Positions 45,745 through 55,168 of a stretch of 64,000 bases of DNA are shown piece after piece. Position numbers and translations under genes: made by a program. The DNA lies in the NCBI RefSeq assembly GCF_035946055.1, contig NZ_CP108364.1, positions 2,356,001 to 2,420,000 of the forward strand, read 5' to 3'. The notes beneath the pieces are model-generated. The model was not told where the DNA came from and searched no databases. It saw only the letters and a list, made by a program, of their open reading frames with translations. Source of the stretch: Streptomyces sp. NBC_01341 (lineage in GTDB: Bacteria > Actinomycetota > Actinomycetes > Streptomycetales > Streptomycetaceae). The number at the start of each line of letters is the position of its first letter. Within the stretch, counting starts at the first letter, position 1.

Positions 45745-47403
45745 ATGCGTCTGCCCCGTACCCTGCCCCGCAGCCTGGCCGGTCAGCTGTTCGCGATGCA
45801 GGCCCTGCTCGTGGCGGCGGTCGTCGCCGGGTGCGCCTTCTTCGCCTATGCCTCGGGCCGGTCGCAGGCCGAGGAGACCGCGGCCCGCCAGGTGCGTGCG
45901 GCCGCCCTCGCGATGGCCGGATCACCCTCCGTACGGGAGGCGATCCGTACCCCGGACCCGTCCGCCGTACTCCAGCCCTACGCGGAGCGGGTGCGGGCTG
46001 ACACCGGGATCGCGTTCGTCACGATCATGGATCCGGACGGCGTCCGCTGGACCCACCCCGACCCCTCCCAGATCGGCCGGAGGTTCATCGGGCACACCGA
46101 GCGCGCCCTCGCCGGCGAGACCTTCGAGGAGACCTACACCGGCACGCTCGGGCCCTCGATACGGGTCGTCACGCCGATCCGCGACGGCGACAGGATCGTC
46201 GGGCTCGTCAGCGCGGGCATCACGGTCGAGCGGGTGTCGACCCAGGTGCGGGAGCAGCTGGGCGCCCTCGGGACCGCCGCGGGCGCCGCACTCGCGCTCG
46301 GCGGGCTCGGGACGTACGTGATCAACGCGAGGCTGCGGCGGCACACGCACGGGATGAACGCCCGGGAGCTGAGCCGGATGCACACGTATCACGAGGCCAC
46401 CCTGCACGCCGTGCGCGAGGGGCTGCTGATGCTGGACGGCCGGCGCAGGGTCGCCCTGATCAACGACGCGGGCCGGGAGCTGCTGGGGCTGGCGCCGGGC
46501 GCGGTCGGCCGCCGGGTCGACGAACTCGCGCTGCCCGCCCCGCTCACCGGGGCGCTCCTCGCGTCCGAGCCGCGGGTGGACGAGGTCCACCTGACGGCGG
46601 ACCGCGTGATCGTGGTCAACACGAGCCCGGTGGTCGGCGGTGAGCGGCGCGGCACGGTCGTGACCCTGCGGGACCACACGGAGTTGCAGGCGCTGTCGGG
46701 CGAGCTCGACTCCGAGCGCGGCTTCACGCAGGCGCTGCGCTCGCAGGCGCACGAGGCCGCGAACCGGCTGCACACCGTGGTGTCGCTGATCGAGCTGGGC
46801 CGGGTCGACGAGGCCGTGGAGTTCGCGACGGCCGAGCTGGAGCTCGCGCAGGTCCTCACCGACCGGGTGGTGGGGGCGGTCGCCGAGCCGGTGCTGGCCG
46901 CGCTGCTGCTCGGCAAGGCGGCGCAGGCCCATGAACGCGGCGTGGAGCTGGCCCTCGCCGAGGACAGCCTGATCGACGACGGGGCGCTCCCGCGTTCGCT
47001 GGCACCGCGGGATCTGGTGACGATCCTCGGCAACCTGATCGACAACGCGGTGGACGCCGCGTCCGAGACGGCGACGGGCGGGGGCGGCCCCGTACCCGCG
47101 CAGCGCACCGGTCCGGTGCGGGCCCTGGTCACCGTGACCGCGCTCACCGAGGCGGGCGAACTGCTGCTGCGCGTCGCGGACACCGGCGGCGGGATCGGCC
47201 CGGACGACGCGGACGAGGTGTTCCGTCGCGGCTGGACGACACACGGTACGGGGCGCGGGCTGGGCCTGGCGCTCGTGCGGCAGGCGGTCCACCGCAACGG
47301 CGGGACGGTCACGCTGGGCAGGGCGCCGGACGGCGGCGCGGAGTTCACGGTGCGGCTGCCGCTCACCGGCCGCGCCGCGGGGGCGAAGGTGGTCACGGCA
47401 TGA
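45745..47403 (+). CDS. sensor histidine kinase, CitA/DcuS type
   Basis: From ATG 45745 the protein has 552 residues. Span 1 (FAMQALLVAAVVAGCAFFAYA) is followed by an extracytoplasmic Cache/PAS domain (about 45-175) with the DcuS/CitA pattern TGIAFVTIMDPDGVRWTHPDPSQIG and GRRFIGH, where carboxylates bind. Then come span 2, a cytosolic PAS domain (EGLLMLDGRRRVALINDAGRELLG), the phospho-acceptor region LRSQAHEAANRLHTVVSLIELG and the ATPase domain (LGNLIDNAVDAA, VADTGGGIG, GTGRGLGLALV). It probably senses C4-dicarboxylates or citrate and phosphorylates the response regulator whose gene overlaps by four bases. Confidence 0.92.
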   Translation: MRLPRTLPRSLAGQLFAMQALLVAAVVAGCAFFAYASGRSQAEETAARQVRAAALAMAGSPSVREAIRTPDPSAVLQPYAERVRADTGIAFVTIMDPDGVRWTHPDPSQIGRRFIGHTERALAGETFEETYTGTLGPSIRVVTPIRDGDRIVGLVSAGITVERVSTQVREQLGALGTAAGAALALGGLGTYVINARLRRHTHGMNARELSRMHTYHEATLHAVREGLLMLDGRRRVALINDAGRELLGLAPGAVGRRVDELALPAPLTGALLASEPRVDEVHLTADRVIVVNTSPVVGGERRGTVVTLRDHTELQALSGELDSERGFTQALRSQAHEAANRLHTVVSLIELGRVDEAVEFATAELELAQVLTDRVVGAVAEPVLAALLLGKAAQAHERGVELALAEDSLIDDGALPRSLAPRDLVTILGNLIDNAVDAASETATGGGGPVPAQRTGPVRALVTVTALTEAGELLLRVADTGGGIGPDDADEVFRRGWTTHGTGRGLGLALVRQAVHRNGGTVTLGRAPDGGAEFTVRLPLTGRAAGAKVVTA

Positions 47404-48074
47404 TCCGGGTGCTGGTCGTGGAGGACGACCCGGTGGCCGCCGACGCCCATCAGCTGTACGTGGGCCGGGTGCCGGGCTTCGAGGTGGCGGCCGTCGCCCA
47501 CTCCCGGGCGGAGGCCGTACGGGCGCTGGACCGCACGGAGGTGGATCTGCTCCTGCTGGACCTCTACCTGCCGGACGGGCACGGCCTGCAGCTGCTGCGC
47601 TCGCTGCGGGCGGCGGGGCACGGTGCGGACGTCATCGCGGTGACGTCGGCGCGCGACCTGGCGGTGGTGCGGGAGGGGGTGTCGCTGGGCGTCGTGCAGT
47701 ACGTGCTGAAGCCCTTCACCTATCCCACGCTCCGGGACCGGCTCGTGCGGTACGCCGAGTTCCGGGCGGCGGCCGGTGAGGCGAGCGGCCAGGAGGAGGT
47801 GGACCGGGCTCTGGGCGCGCTGCGGGTCGCGGACCCCGCGACGCTGCCCAAGGGCCTGAGCGGGCCGACCCTGCGGGCCGTGACCCGGGCCCTGCGGGAG
47901 TCCCCGGAGGGGGCGACGGCAGCGGCCACCGGGGAGGAACTGGGCATCTCGCGGATCACCGCCCGCCGCTATCTGGAGCACCTGGTGACCGCCGGACGGG
48001 CCGAACGGCGCCCGAGCTACGGCCAGGTGGGCCGTCCCGAACTGCATTACCACTGGGTGGCCGAAACCCGCTGA
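47400..48074 (+). CDS. response regulator, CitB/DcuR type
   Basis: A 224-residue regulator starting in the stop codon of the kinase gene (ATGA). The receiver domain has the acidic pair VEDD, the phospho-acceptor in LLLLDLYLPDGHG and the Lys in VLKPFTY. The C-terminal part (about 150-224) is a helix-turn-helix with AAATGEELGISRITARRYLEHLVTAGRAERRPSYGQVGRPELHYHW, characteristic of CitB/DcuR. It most likely activates the divergent dctA gene when dicarboxylate is present. Confidence 0.92.
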   Translation: MIRVLVVEDDPVAADAHQLYVGRVPGFEVAAVAHSRAEAVRALDRTEVDLLLLDLYLPDGHGLQLLRSLRAAGHGADVIAVTSARDLAVVREGVSLGVVQYVLKPFTYPTLRDRLVRYAEFRAAAGEASGQEEVDRALGALRVADPATLPKGLSGPTLRAVTRALRESPEGATAAATGEELGISRITARRYLEHLVTAGRAERRPSYGQVGRPELHYHWVAETR

Positions 48075-48178
48075 TGAGCCCGGCAGCCCTCCGCCGACGC
48101 GCTAGGAGGATCATACGAAGGGTGAACTGATAAGAACAGCCTGTAGCCAGGCCGATCCCGGCCTCATACGGTGGGGCC

Positions 48179-48862
48179 GTGCACCCCACTCCACCCTTCA
48201 ACGCCCCCGCCGCCCGCCGACTCCGCGAGGCACTGGGAATGGCTCCAGGACATGTTGCGTACGGTCTCGGAGCCCAGTACGGGCTGCTGATCACGGCGGA
48301 AACCGTGATGGCCTGGGAGCGGGGTACGGCCCTGCCCGGCGAACGCGAACTGATGGCACTGGCCGGTGTGCTGTGGTGCGCCCCGGGTGATCTGCTGGCC
48401 GCCGCGAGCACGCTGCGCGAGCACAGGATCGCGCGCGACCTCTCCGTGGAGGACCTGGCCCGGTCGCTCGGGATGACCGGGGGCGCGTACACGCGGATCG
48501 AGGAGTCGGGCCGCTGGAGGGGCAACGAGCGCCAGGCGGTGGCCCTCTGCGAGGCGCTGGACATGTCGGCCGCGCAGTTCCTGACCGCGACCGGCCGCAA
48601 CGAGGAGCTCGCCGACCTGCTGACCAGGGCGGTGACGACCCGCTGGCAGGCCTACGTACGGCCGGTGGACAAACTCGTCCCGCTGGACCGGATCCTGGTG
48701 CAGGACGTGCTGGAACAACTGCACGCCGACTACCAGGCGTTGATGGTCTCGACACTCAGCTGGAACACCACGAACCGGGACCGGGCCGGCACAGCGGGCG
48801 ACGCGGGACGGGAGTTCATCGGCCGGGTCGTCGAGGAGTTCTGGCGGACCGCGGGCATCTGA
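48179..48862 (+). CDS. XRE-type helix-turn-helix DNA-binding protein
   Basis: A 227-residue cytosolic protein. It has two helix-turn-helix-like segments: RLREALGMAPGHVAYGLGAQYGLLITAETVMAWERGTALPGERELMALAGVL and the clearer HRIARDLSVEDLARSLGMTGGAYTRIEESGRWRGNERQAVALCEAL. The C-terminal 90 residues are helical with no recognised effector domain. The start is GTG 48179. It stands alone between the two-component system and pfkA, both of which it could regulate; nothing in the sequence decides this. Confidence 0.82.
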   Translation: MHPTPPFNAPAARRLREALGMAPGHVAYGLGAQYGLLITAETVMAWERGTALPGERELMALAGVLWCAPGDLLAAASTLREHRIARDLSVEDLARSLGMTGGAYTRIEESGRWRGNERQAVALCEALDMSAAQFLTATGRNEELADLLTRAVTTRWQAYVRPVDKLVPLDRILVQDVLEQLHADYQALMVSTLSWNTTNRDRAGTAGDAGREFIGRVVEEFWRTAGI

Positions 48863-48972
48863 GCCCCGTGGCCCCGCCCGGGTGGGCGCGGCTCCGTCCC
48901 GCGGCGACGGCCCCGGCGCTCCAGAGGGAGACCGAGGCCGTGCGGGCGCCGGACGCGAGCCCGGCGGAGGGA

Positions 48973-49998
48973 TCAGAAGACCGACTCGGCCTCGTACATC
49001 CGGTCGCTCGGGACCGTCTTCAGCCGGGTCACGGCGTCCGCCAGGGGCGCCATCACGATGTCGGTCCCGCGCAGCGAGGTCATCCGGCCGAAGTCCCCGC
49101 GGTGCACGGCCTCCACCGCGTTCCAGCCGAAGCGGGTCGCCAGCACGCGGTCGTACGCCGTCGGCGTGCCGCCGCGCTGCACGTGCCCGAGGATGACCGG
49201 CCGGGCCTCCTTGCCCAGGCGCAGCTCCAGCTCGGCGGCGAGGCGGTTGCCGATGCCCTGGAAGCGCTCGTGGCCGAACTGGTCGATCTCGCCCTTGGTG
49301 TACGGCATGGAGCCCTCCGCGGGGTGCGCGCCCTCGGCGACACAGATGACGGCGAACTTCTTGCCCCGGGAGAAGCGCTCCTCGACCATCTTCACCAGGT
49401 CGTCGACCTGGAAGGGCCGCTCCGGCAGGCAGATGCCGTGGGCACCGCCGGCCATCCCGGACTCCAGCGCGATCCAGCCCGCGTGGCGGCCCATGACCTC
49501 GACCACCATGACGCGCTGGTGCGACTCGGCGGTGGTCTTGAGACGGTCTATGGCATCGGTCGCGACGCCCACGGCGGTGTCGAAGCCGAAGGTCCGGTCG
49601 GTGGCCGAGATGTCGTTGTCGATGGTCTTGGGGACGCCGACGACGGGCATGCCCGCCTCGGACAGCATCCGCGCGGCGGTCAGCGTGCCCTCGCCGCCGA
49701 TGGGGATCAGGGCGTCGATGCCGTAACGGAGCGAGAGCTCCGCGCAGTTCTCCGCCGCCTCGCGCAGCCGGTCGCGCTCCAGCCGTGCCGAGCCGAGGAT
49801 GGTGCCGCCACGCGCCAGGATGCCGCTGACCGCGTTCAGGTCGAGGGGCCGGAAGTGGCCGTCGAGCAGCCCCTTGAAACCGTCCTCGAAGCCGATGACC
49901 TCATCGCCGTGCCCCACCACGGCACGATGCACGACCGACCGGATCACGGCGTTGAGGCCTGGGCAGTCGCCGCCTGCGGTGAGAATTCCGATGCGCAT
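48973..49998 (-). CDS. pfkA: ATP-dependent 6-phosphofructokinase
   Basis: A 341-residue phosphofructokinase of the actinobacterial PfkA group, from ATG 49998 with AGGAG 10 bases upstream. Motifs are GILTAGGDCPGLNAVIR, the phosphoryl-donor motif GGEGT (residues 101-105) and PKTIDNDI. Gly104 with Lys124 is the combination of ATP-using enzymes; pyrophosphate-using relatives have Asp104. It makes the committed step of glycolysis and is divergent from pta-ackA. Streptomyces have several pfkA copies; by position this should correspond to pfkA2 of S. coelicolor. Confidence 0.93.
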   Translation of the reverse strand: MRIGILTAGGDCPGLNAVIRSVVHRAVVGHGDEVIGFEDGFKGLLDGHFRPLDLNAVSGILARGGTILGSARLERDRLREAAENCAELSLRYGIDALIPIGGEGTLTAARMLSEAGMPVVGVPKTIDNDISATDRTFGFDTAVGVATDAIDRLKTTAESHQRVMVVEVMGRHAGWIALESGMAGGAHGICLPERPFQVDDLVKMVEERFSRGKKFAVICVAEGAHPAEGSMPYTKGEIDQFGHERFQGIGNRLAAELELRLGKEARPVILGHVQRGGTPTAYDRVLATRFGWNAVEAVHRGDFGRMTSLRGTDIVMAPLADAVTRLKTVPSDRMYEAESVF

Positions 49999-50238
49999 CG
50001 TGCTCTGTCTCCTGCTCGCTAGTGGCATGCATTCCAGGGACCCCTCGAAAACCCCCGTACCGTGAGCCACGACGATTGTCCCACGCCGGGCCCTGGCCAC
50101 GTGCTTCCGGCTTCGCCGGTGCGGGTCCTTCCGGTGCCCGGGAGGGCCCGGAGCGGGTACCCGCCGGAGGGCGTCCCGCCTGATCCGGTGGGTATCGTCA
50201 AAAGGGCAATGCCAGCCAAACAGGACGGGAGAGCACGC

Positions 50239-52323
50239 GTGACGCGCAGCGTGTACGTGACCGGGATCGACCGGGGGGACGGCCGCCAGGTCGTCGATCT
50301 GGGAGTCATGGAGCTCCTGACGCGTCAGGTGGACCGCGTCGGCGTCTTCCGGCCACTCCTGCACGACGGACCCGACCGGCTCTTCGAGCTGCTGCGGGCC
50401 CGCTACCGGCTCTCCCAGAGCCCGGACACCGTGTTCGGGCTGGACTATCACGCGGCCTCGGCCATACAGGCGGAGAAGGGGACCGACGAACTGGTCTCCC
50501 TGCTGGTGGACCGTTTCCACCGGGTGGCACGCGACTACGAGGTCGTGCTGGTGCTCGGCAGCGACTTCGCCGCCACCCAGCTCCCGGACGAGCTGGCGCT
50601 GAACGCCCGGCTGGCCAACGAGTTCGGCGCCTCGGTGATCGCGGTCGTCGGCGGCCAGGACCAGGACGCCGAGTCCGTGCGGGCCGAGACACGCAACGCC
50701 TACCGCGCGTACACCGGCCTCGGCTGCGACGTCCTCGCCATGATCGTGAACAGGGTGGCGTCCGAGGACCGGGAGGACATCGCCGAGCTGCTGCGCACCC
50801 AGCTGCCGGTCCCCTGCTCGGTGCTGCCCGACGACCCGGCGCTCTCCGCGCCCACCGTCGCCCAGATCACCGCTGCCCTGGGCGGCACGGTCCTGCTCGG
50901 TGACGACGCGGGACTGGCCAGGGACGCGCTGGACTTCGTCTTCGGCGGGGCGATGCTGCCCAACTTCCTGAAGGCGCTGACCCCGGGCTGCATGGTGGTG
51001 ACCCCGGGCGACCGCGCCGACCTGGTCGTCGGGTCGCTCGCCGCGCACAGCGCGGGCACCCCGCCCATCGCGGGCGTACTGCTGACCCTGGACGAGCGTC
51101 CCGGCGAGGAGATCCTCCGGCTCGCGGCCCGCCTCGCACCGGGCACCCCGGTCGTGGCGGTGGCGGGCGGCTCCTTCCCCACGGCCGGTGAACTCTTCGC
51201 CCTGGAAGGGAAGCTGAACGCGGCGACGCCCCGCAAGGCCGAGACCGCGCTCGGCCTCTTCGAGCGCCACGTGGACACCGCCGCCCTGCTCGACCGCATC
51301 TCGGTGGCCCGCAGCGGCCGGGTCACCCCGATGATGTTCGAGCACGAACTGCTGGAACAGGCCCGCGCCGACCGGCGGCGCGTCGTACTGCCCGAGGGCA
51401 CCGAGGAGCGCATCCTGCGCGCCGCCGACGTGCTGCTGCGCCGTGACGTCTGCGATCTGACGCTGCTCGGCGACGTGGAGACCATCCGCAGGAAGGCCGC
51501 CGACCTGGGCGTGGACCTCGCGGGCAGCCACGTCGTCGACCCGCAGACCTCCGAGCTTCGCCAGGGCTTCGCCGAGCGGTACGCCGAGCTGCGCGCGCAC
51601 CGCGGGGTGACGGTGGAACTGGCGTACGACGTGGTCTCCGACGTCAACTACTTCGGCACCCTGATGGTCCAGGAGGGCCTGGCCGACGGGATGGTCTCCG
51701 GGTCGGTTCACTCCACGGCGGCGACGATCCGGCCGGCGTTCGAGATCATCAAGACCAAGCCGGAAGCCTCGATCGTCTCCTCCGTCTTCTTCATGTGCCT
51801 CGCCGACAAGGTGCTGGTGTACGGCGACTGTGCCGTCAACCCGGACCCGGACGCGGCGCAGCTCGCCGACATCGCGGTCCAGTCGGCCGTCACCGCGTCC
51901 CGCTTCGGGGTGGAGCCGAGGATCGCGATGCTGTCCTACTCGACCGGCACCTCGGGCACGGGCGCCGACGTGGACAAGGTGCGCGAGGCCACCGAGCGGG
52001 TACGCGCCTCACGGCCGGACCTGAGGATCGAGGGCCCGATCCAGTACGACGCGGCGGTCGAGCCGTCCGTCGCCGCGACCAAGCTGCCGGCGTCGGAGGT
52101 GGCGGGCCGGGCGACCGTGCTGATCTTCCCGGACCTCAACACCGGCAACAACACCTACAAGGCGGTCCAGCGCTCGGCGGGCGCGGTCGCGGTCGGCCCG
52201 GTCCTGCAGGGGCTGCGCAAGCCGGTCAACGACCTCTCGCGCGGGGCTCTGGTCCAGGACATCGTCAACACGGTGGCCATCACGGCGATCCAGGCCCAGG
52301 CGCGGGCCGAGGACAGCGAATGA
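50239..52323 (+). CDS. pta: phosphate acetyltransferase
   Basis: The start is taken at GTG 50239 (GGGAGAG upstream), giving 694 residues beginning VTRSVYVTGIDRGDGRQVV; ATG 50209 is an alternative. It is the long type: an N-terminal P-loop-like domain (about 1-220), a central DRTGG domain (about 225-340) and the C-terminal catalytic PTA_PTB domain with VLPEGTEERILRAA, SGSVHSTAATIRPAFEIIKT, MLSYSTGTSG and LIFPDLNTGNNTYKAVQR. It interconverts acetyl-CoA and acetyl phosphate. ackA follows at once, so the two form the acetate overflow and uptake route. Confidence 0.94.
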   Translation: MTRSVYVTGIDRGDGRQVVDLGVMELLTRQVDRVGVFRPLLHDGPDRLFELLRARYRLSQSPDTVFGLDYHAASAIQAEKGTDELVSLLVDRFHRVARDYEVVLVLGSDFAATQLPDELALNARLANEFGASVIAVVGGQDQDAESVRAETRNAYRAYTGLGCDVLAMIVNRVASEDREDIAELLRTQLPVPCSVLPDDPALSAPTVAQITAALGGTVLLGDDAGLARDALDFVFGGAMLPNFLKALTPGCMVVTPGDRADLVVGSLAAHSAGTPPIAGVLLTLDERPGEEILRLAARLAPGTPVVAVAGGSFPTAGELFALEGKLNAATPRKAETALGLFERHVDTAALLDRISVARSGRVTPMMFEHELLEQARADRRRVVLPEGTEERILRAADVLLRRDVCDLTLLGDVETIRRKAADLGVDLAGSHVVDPQTSELRQGFAERYAELRAHRGVTVELAYDVVSDVNYFGTLMVQEGLADGMVSGSVHSTAATIRPAFEIIKTKPEASIVSSVFFMCLADKVLVYGDCAVNPDPDAAQLADIAVQSAVTASRFGVEPRIAMLSYSTGTSGTGADVDKVREATERVRASRPDLRIEGPIQYDAAVEPSVAATKLPASEVAGRATVLIFPDLNTGNNTYKAVQRSAGAVAVGPVLQGLRKPVNDLSRGALVQDIVNTVAITAIQAQARAEDSE

Positions 52324-52364
52324 CGGCCGTGACCACCGACCCGACCAGCGGAGGTTCCCGCTCC

Positions 52365-53573
52365 ATGACAGACGCCCGTCGCGTACTCGTGCTCAATTCC
52401 GGTTCCTCGTCGCTGAAGTACCAGCTGCTGGACATGCGCGACCGCTCCCGGCTGGCCACCGGGCTCGTCGAGCGGATCGGCGAGTCGGCGTCCCGGCTGG
52501 TGCACACGCCCCTGACCGGCGACGGGAAGCCCAGGGAGCGCGCCGGGCGCATCGCCGACCACGAGGAGGCACTGAACGCCGCGGCCGAGGAGCTGGCGGC
52601 CGACGGCCTCGGGCTCGACTCCCCCGAACTGGCCGCGATCGGCCACCGGGTGGTGCACGGCGGGCTCAGGTTCAGCGAGCCCGCGGTGATCACCGACGAG
52701 GTGCTGCAGGAGATCGAGCGGCTGGTCCCGGTCGCCCCGCTGCACAACCCGGCCAACATCACCGGGATCCGCACCGCCCGGGCACTGCGGCCGGACCTGC
52801 CGCAGGTCGCGGTCTTCGACACGGCGTTCCACACGACGATGCCGGAGTACGCGGCGCGCTACGCGATCGACGTCGAGACCGCAGACGCGCACCGCATCCG
52901 CCGTTACGGCTTCCACGGCACCTCGCACGCCTACGTGTCGCGCAGGACGGCGGAGCTGCTGGGCCGGCCCGTGGAGGACGTGAACGTGATCGTGCTCCAT
53001 CTGGGCAACGGTGCCTCCGCGTCCGCGGTGGCGGGCGGCCGGTGCGTGGACACGTCGATGGGACTGACCCCCTTGGAGGGGCTGGTCATGGGTACGCGTT
53101 CGGGAGACATCGATCCGGCCGTCACCTTCCACCTGCAGCGGGTGGCGGGGATGTCGACGGACGAGATCGACGTCCTGCTGAACAAGAGGAGCGGCCTGAC
53201 CGGTCTCTGCGGCGACAACGACATGCGGGAGATCCGGCGCCGGGTGGACGAGGGCGACGAGCGGGCCGCCCTCGCGTTCGACGTCTACATCCACCGGCTG
53301 AAGAAGTACGTCGGCGCCTATGCGGCGGTGCTCGGCCGGGTGGACGCGGTGGTGTTCACGGCGGGGGTCGGGGAGAACTCGGCTCCGGTGCGCGAGGCTG
53401 CGCTGGCCGGGATGCAGCTCTTCGGCCTTGCGGTGGACGCGGACCGCAATGCCGTGCGGTCCGCCGAACCCCGGCTGATCTCGCCCGACGACGCCAGGGT
53501 CGCGGTCGCGGTCGTGCCTACGGACGAGGAGCTGGAGATCGCCGGCCAGACCTTCGCCCTGGTCCACAACTGA
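52365..53573 (+). CDS. ackA: acetate kinase
   Basis: A 402-residue acetate kinase: RVLVLNSGSSSLKYQLLDM at the N-terminus, VAPLHNPANI, FDTAFHTTMP, YGFHGTSHAYVS, HLGNGAS, DTSMGLTPLEGLVMGTRSGDIDP and TAGVGENS. All catalytic motifs are present. Two starts are possible: ATG 52320 overlaps the pta stop (ATGA), while ATG 52365 has GGAGG before it and gives the usual length. Either way the gene is co-transcribed with pta. The enzyme makes ATP and acetate from acetyl phosphate, or the reverse. Confidence 0.94.
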   Translation: MTDARRVLVLNSGSSSLKYQLLDMRDRSRLATGLVERIGESASRLVHTPLTGDGKPRERAGRIADHEEALNAAAEELAADGLGLDSPELAAIGHRVVHGGLRFSEPAVITDEVLQEIERLVPVAPLHNPANITGIRTARALRPDLPQVAVFDTAFHTTMPEYAARYAIDVETADAHRIRRYGFHGTSHAYVSRRTAELLGRPVEDVNVIVLHLGNGASASAVAGGRCVDTSMGLTPLEGLVMGTRSGDIDPAVTFHLQRVAGMSTDEIDVLLNKRSGLTGLCGDNDMREIRRRVDEGDERAALAFDVYIHRLKKYVGAYAAVLGRVDAVVFTAGVGENSAPVREAALAGMQLFGLAVDADRNAVRSAEPRLISPDDARVAVAVVPTDEELEIAGQTFALVHN

Positions 53574-53606
53574 GCGGGCCTCCGCCCCTTTGTATCTTCC
53601 ACCAGC

Positions 53607-53640
53607 CGGAATATTCCGCACTGAAACAAACCGATAGGAT
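53607..53640 (+). promoter_or_regulatory. pyk promoter with palindromic operator, leaderless
   Basis: TAGGAT at 53635-53640 is a -10 element whose start point would fall at the pyk ATG (53648), giving a leaderless message; no ribosome binding site is present. CGGAATATTCCG (53607-53618), a perfect 12-bp palindrome, covers the -35 position and is a likely regulator site. Confidence 0.55.
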
Positions 53641-53647
53641 CCGCCTC

Positions 53648-55075
53648 ATGCGCCGTTCCAAAATCGTCTGCACCCTCGGTCCCGCCGTCGACTCCCATGA
53701 GCAGCTCGTCGCTCTGATCGAGGCCGGCATGAGCGTGGCCCGTTTCAACTTCAGTCACGGTACCCACGAGGAGCACCAAGGCCGTTACGACAGGGTCCGC
53801 AAGGCCGCCGCCGAGACCGGCCGCGCGGTCGGCGTGCTCGCCGACCTCCAGGGACCGAAGATCCGCCTCGCGAAGTTCGCCGAGGGCCCGGTCGAGCTGG
53901 TCCGGGGGGACGAGTTCGTCATCACCTCCGAGGACGTTCCCGGTGACAAGTCGATGTGCGGCACCACCTACAAGGGGCTGCCCGGCGACGTCGCCAAGGG
54001 CGACCCGATCCTGATCAACGACGGCAACGTCGAGCTGAAGGTCGTCTCGGTGGACGGCCCCAGGGTCACCACCATCGTGATCGAGGGCGGTGTCGTCTCC
54101 GACCACAAGGGCATCAACCTGCCGGGAGCGGCCGTCAACGTCCCGGCACTGTCCGACAAGGACGTCGAGGACCTCCGGTTCGCCCTGCGGATGGGCTGCG
54201 ACCTGGTCGCGCTGTCCTTCGTGCGCGACGCCGAGGACGTCAAGGACGTGCACAAGGTGATGGACGAGGAGGGCCGCCGGGTCCCCGTCATCGCCAAGGT
54301 CGAGAAGCCGCAGGCCGTCGAGCACATGGAGGGCATCGTCGCGGCCTTCGACGGCGTCATGGTCGCGCGTGGCGACCTGGCCGTCGAGTACCCGCTCGAG
54401 AAGGTCCCGATGGTGCAGAAGCGGCTCATCGAGCTGTGCCGCCGCAACGCCAAGCCGGTGATCGTGGCGACCCAGATGATGGAGTCGATGATCACCAACT
54501 CCCGGCCGACCCGCGCCGAGGCCTCCGACGTCGCCAACGCGATCCTGGACGGCGCGGACGCGGTCATGCTGTCCGCGGAGTCCTCCGTCGGCGCGTACCC
54601 GATCGAGACGGTCAAGACGATGTCGAAGATCGTCGTCGCCGCCGAGGAGGAGCTCCTCGGCAAGGGCCTCCAGCCGCTGGTGCCGGGCAAGAAGCCCCGC
54701 ACCCAGGGCGGTTCGGTGGCGCGCGCGGCGTGCGAGATCGCGGACTTCCTCAACGGCAAGGCACTGGTCGCCTTCACCAAGTCCGGTGACACGGCCCGCC
54801 GGCTCTCCCGCTACCGCACCGCCCAGCCGATCCTGGCCTTCACCACGGAGGAGTCGACCCGCAACCAGCTCGCGCTGAGCTGGGGCATCGAGTCCTACGT
54901 CGTGCCGCACGTGGACAACACGGACGCCATGGTCGACCTGGTGGACGCCGAGCTGCTGAAGCTGAACCGCTACAGCGACGGCGACACGATGGTGATCACG
55001 GCCGGCTCGCCCCCCGGCGTCCCCGGCACCACCAACATGGTCCGGGTGCACCACCTCAGCGGCGAGCGCGCCTGA
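53648..55075 (+). CDS. pyk: pyruvate kinase
   Basis: A 475-residue pyruvate kinase beginning MRRSKIVCTLGPAVDS. Catalytic and cation-binding blocks are VARFNFSHGTHEEH, LADLQGPKIRL, ALSFVRDAEDV, VIAKVEKPQAVEHMEGI, VMVARGDLAVEYPLEKVP and MESMITNSRPTRAEASDVANAILDGADAVMLSAESSVGAYP. It transfers phosphate from PEP to ADP, the last step of glycolysis. Its leaderless promoter lies in the 74-base gap after ackA, so it is at least partly independent of pta-ackA. With pfkA nearby, two regulated glycolytic steps lie within 6 kb. Confidence 0.95.
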   Translation: MRRSKIVCTLGPAVDSHEQLVALIEAGMSVARFNFSHGTHEEHQGRYDRVRKAAAETGRAVGVLADLQGPKIRLAKFAEGPVELVRGDEFVITSEDVPGDKSMCGTTYKGLPGDVAKGDPILINDGNVELKVVSVDGPRVTTIVIEGGVVSDHKGINLPGAAVNVPALSDKDVEDLRFALRMGCDLVALSFVRDAEDVKDVHKVMDEEGRRVPVIAKVEKPQAVEHMEGIVAAFDGVMVARGDLAVEYPLEKVPMVQKRLIELCRRNAKPVIVATQMMESMITNSRPTRAEASDVANAILDGADAVMLSAESSVGAYPIETVKTMSKIVVAAEEELLGKGLQPLVPGKKPRTQGGSVARAACEIADFLNGKALVAFTKSGDTARRLSRYRTAQPILAFTTEESTRNQLALSWGIESYVVPHVDNTDAMVDLVDAELLKLNRYSDGDTMVITAGSPPGVPGTTNMVRVHHLSGERA

Positions 55076-55093
55076 CGTCCCGCCCCGCACACG

Positions 55094-55134
55094 ACTGTGG
55101 CCCGCACCCCGTGAGGACGGGGGCGGGCCACAGT
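55094..55134. terminator. strong hairpin between convergent pyk and exported-protein genes
   Basis: ACTGTGGCCCGC (55094-55105) pairs with GCGGGCCACAGT (55123-55134), and CCCCGT pairs with ACGGGG inside, making an 18-bp stem with one bulged A and a GAGG loop. Confidence 0.8.
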
Positions 55135-55168
55135 GCTGTGCGGCTCCCGGACGGGTCCGGACCACCGG

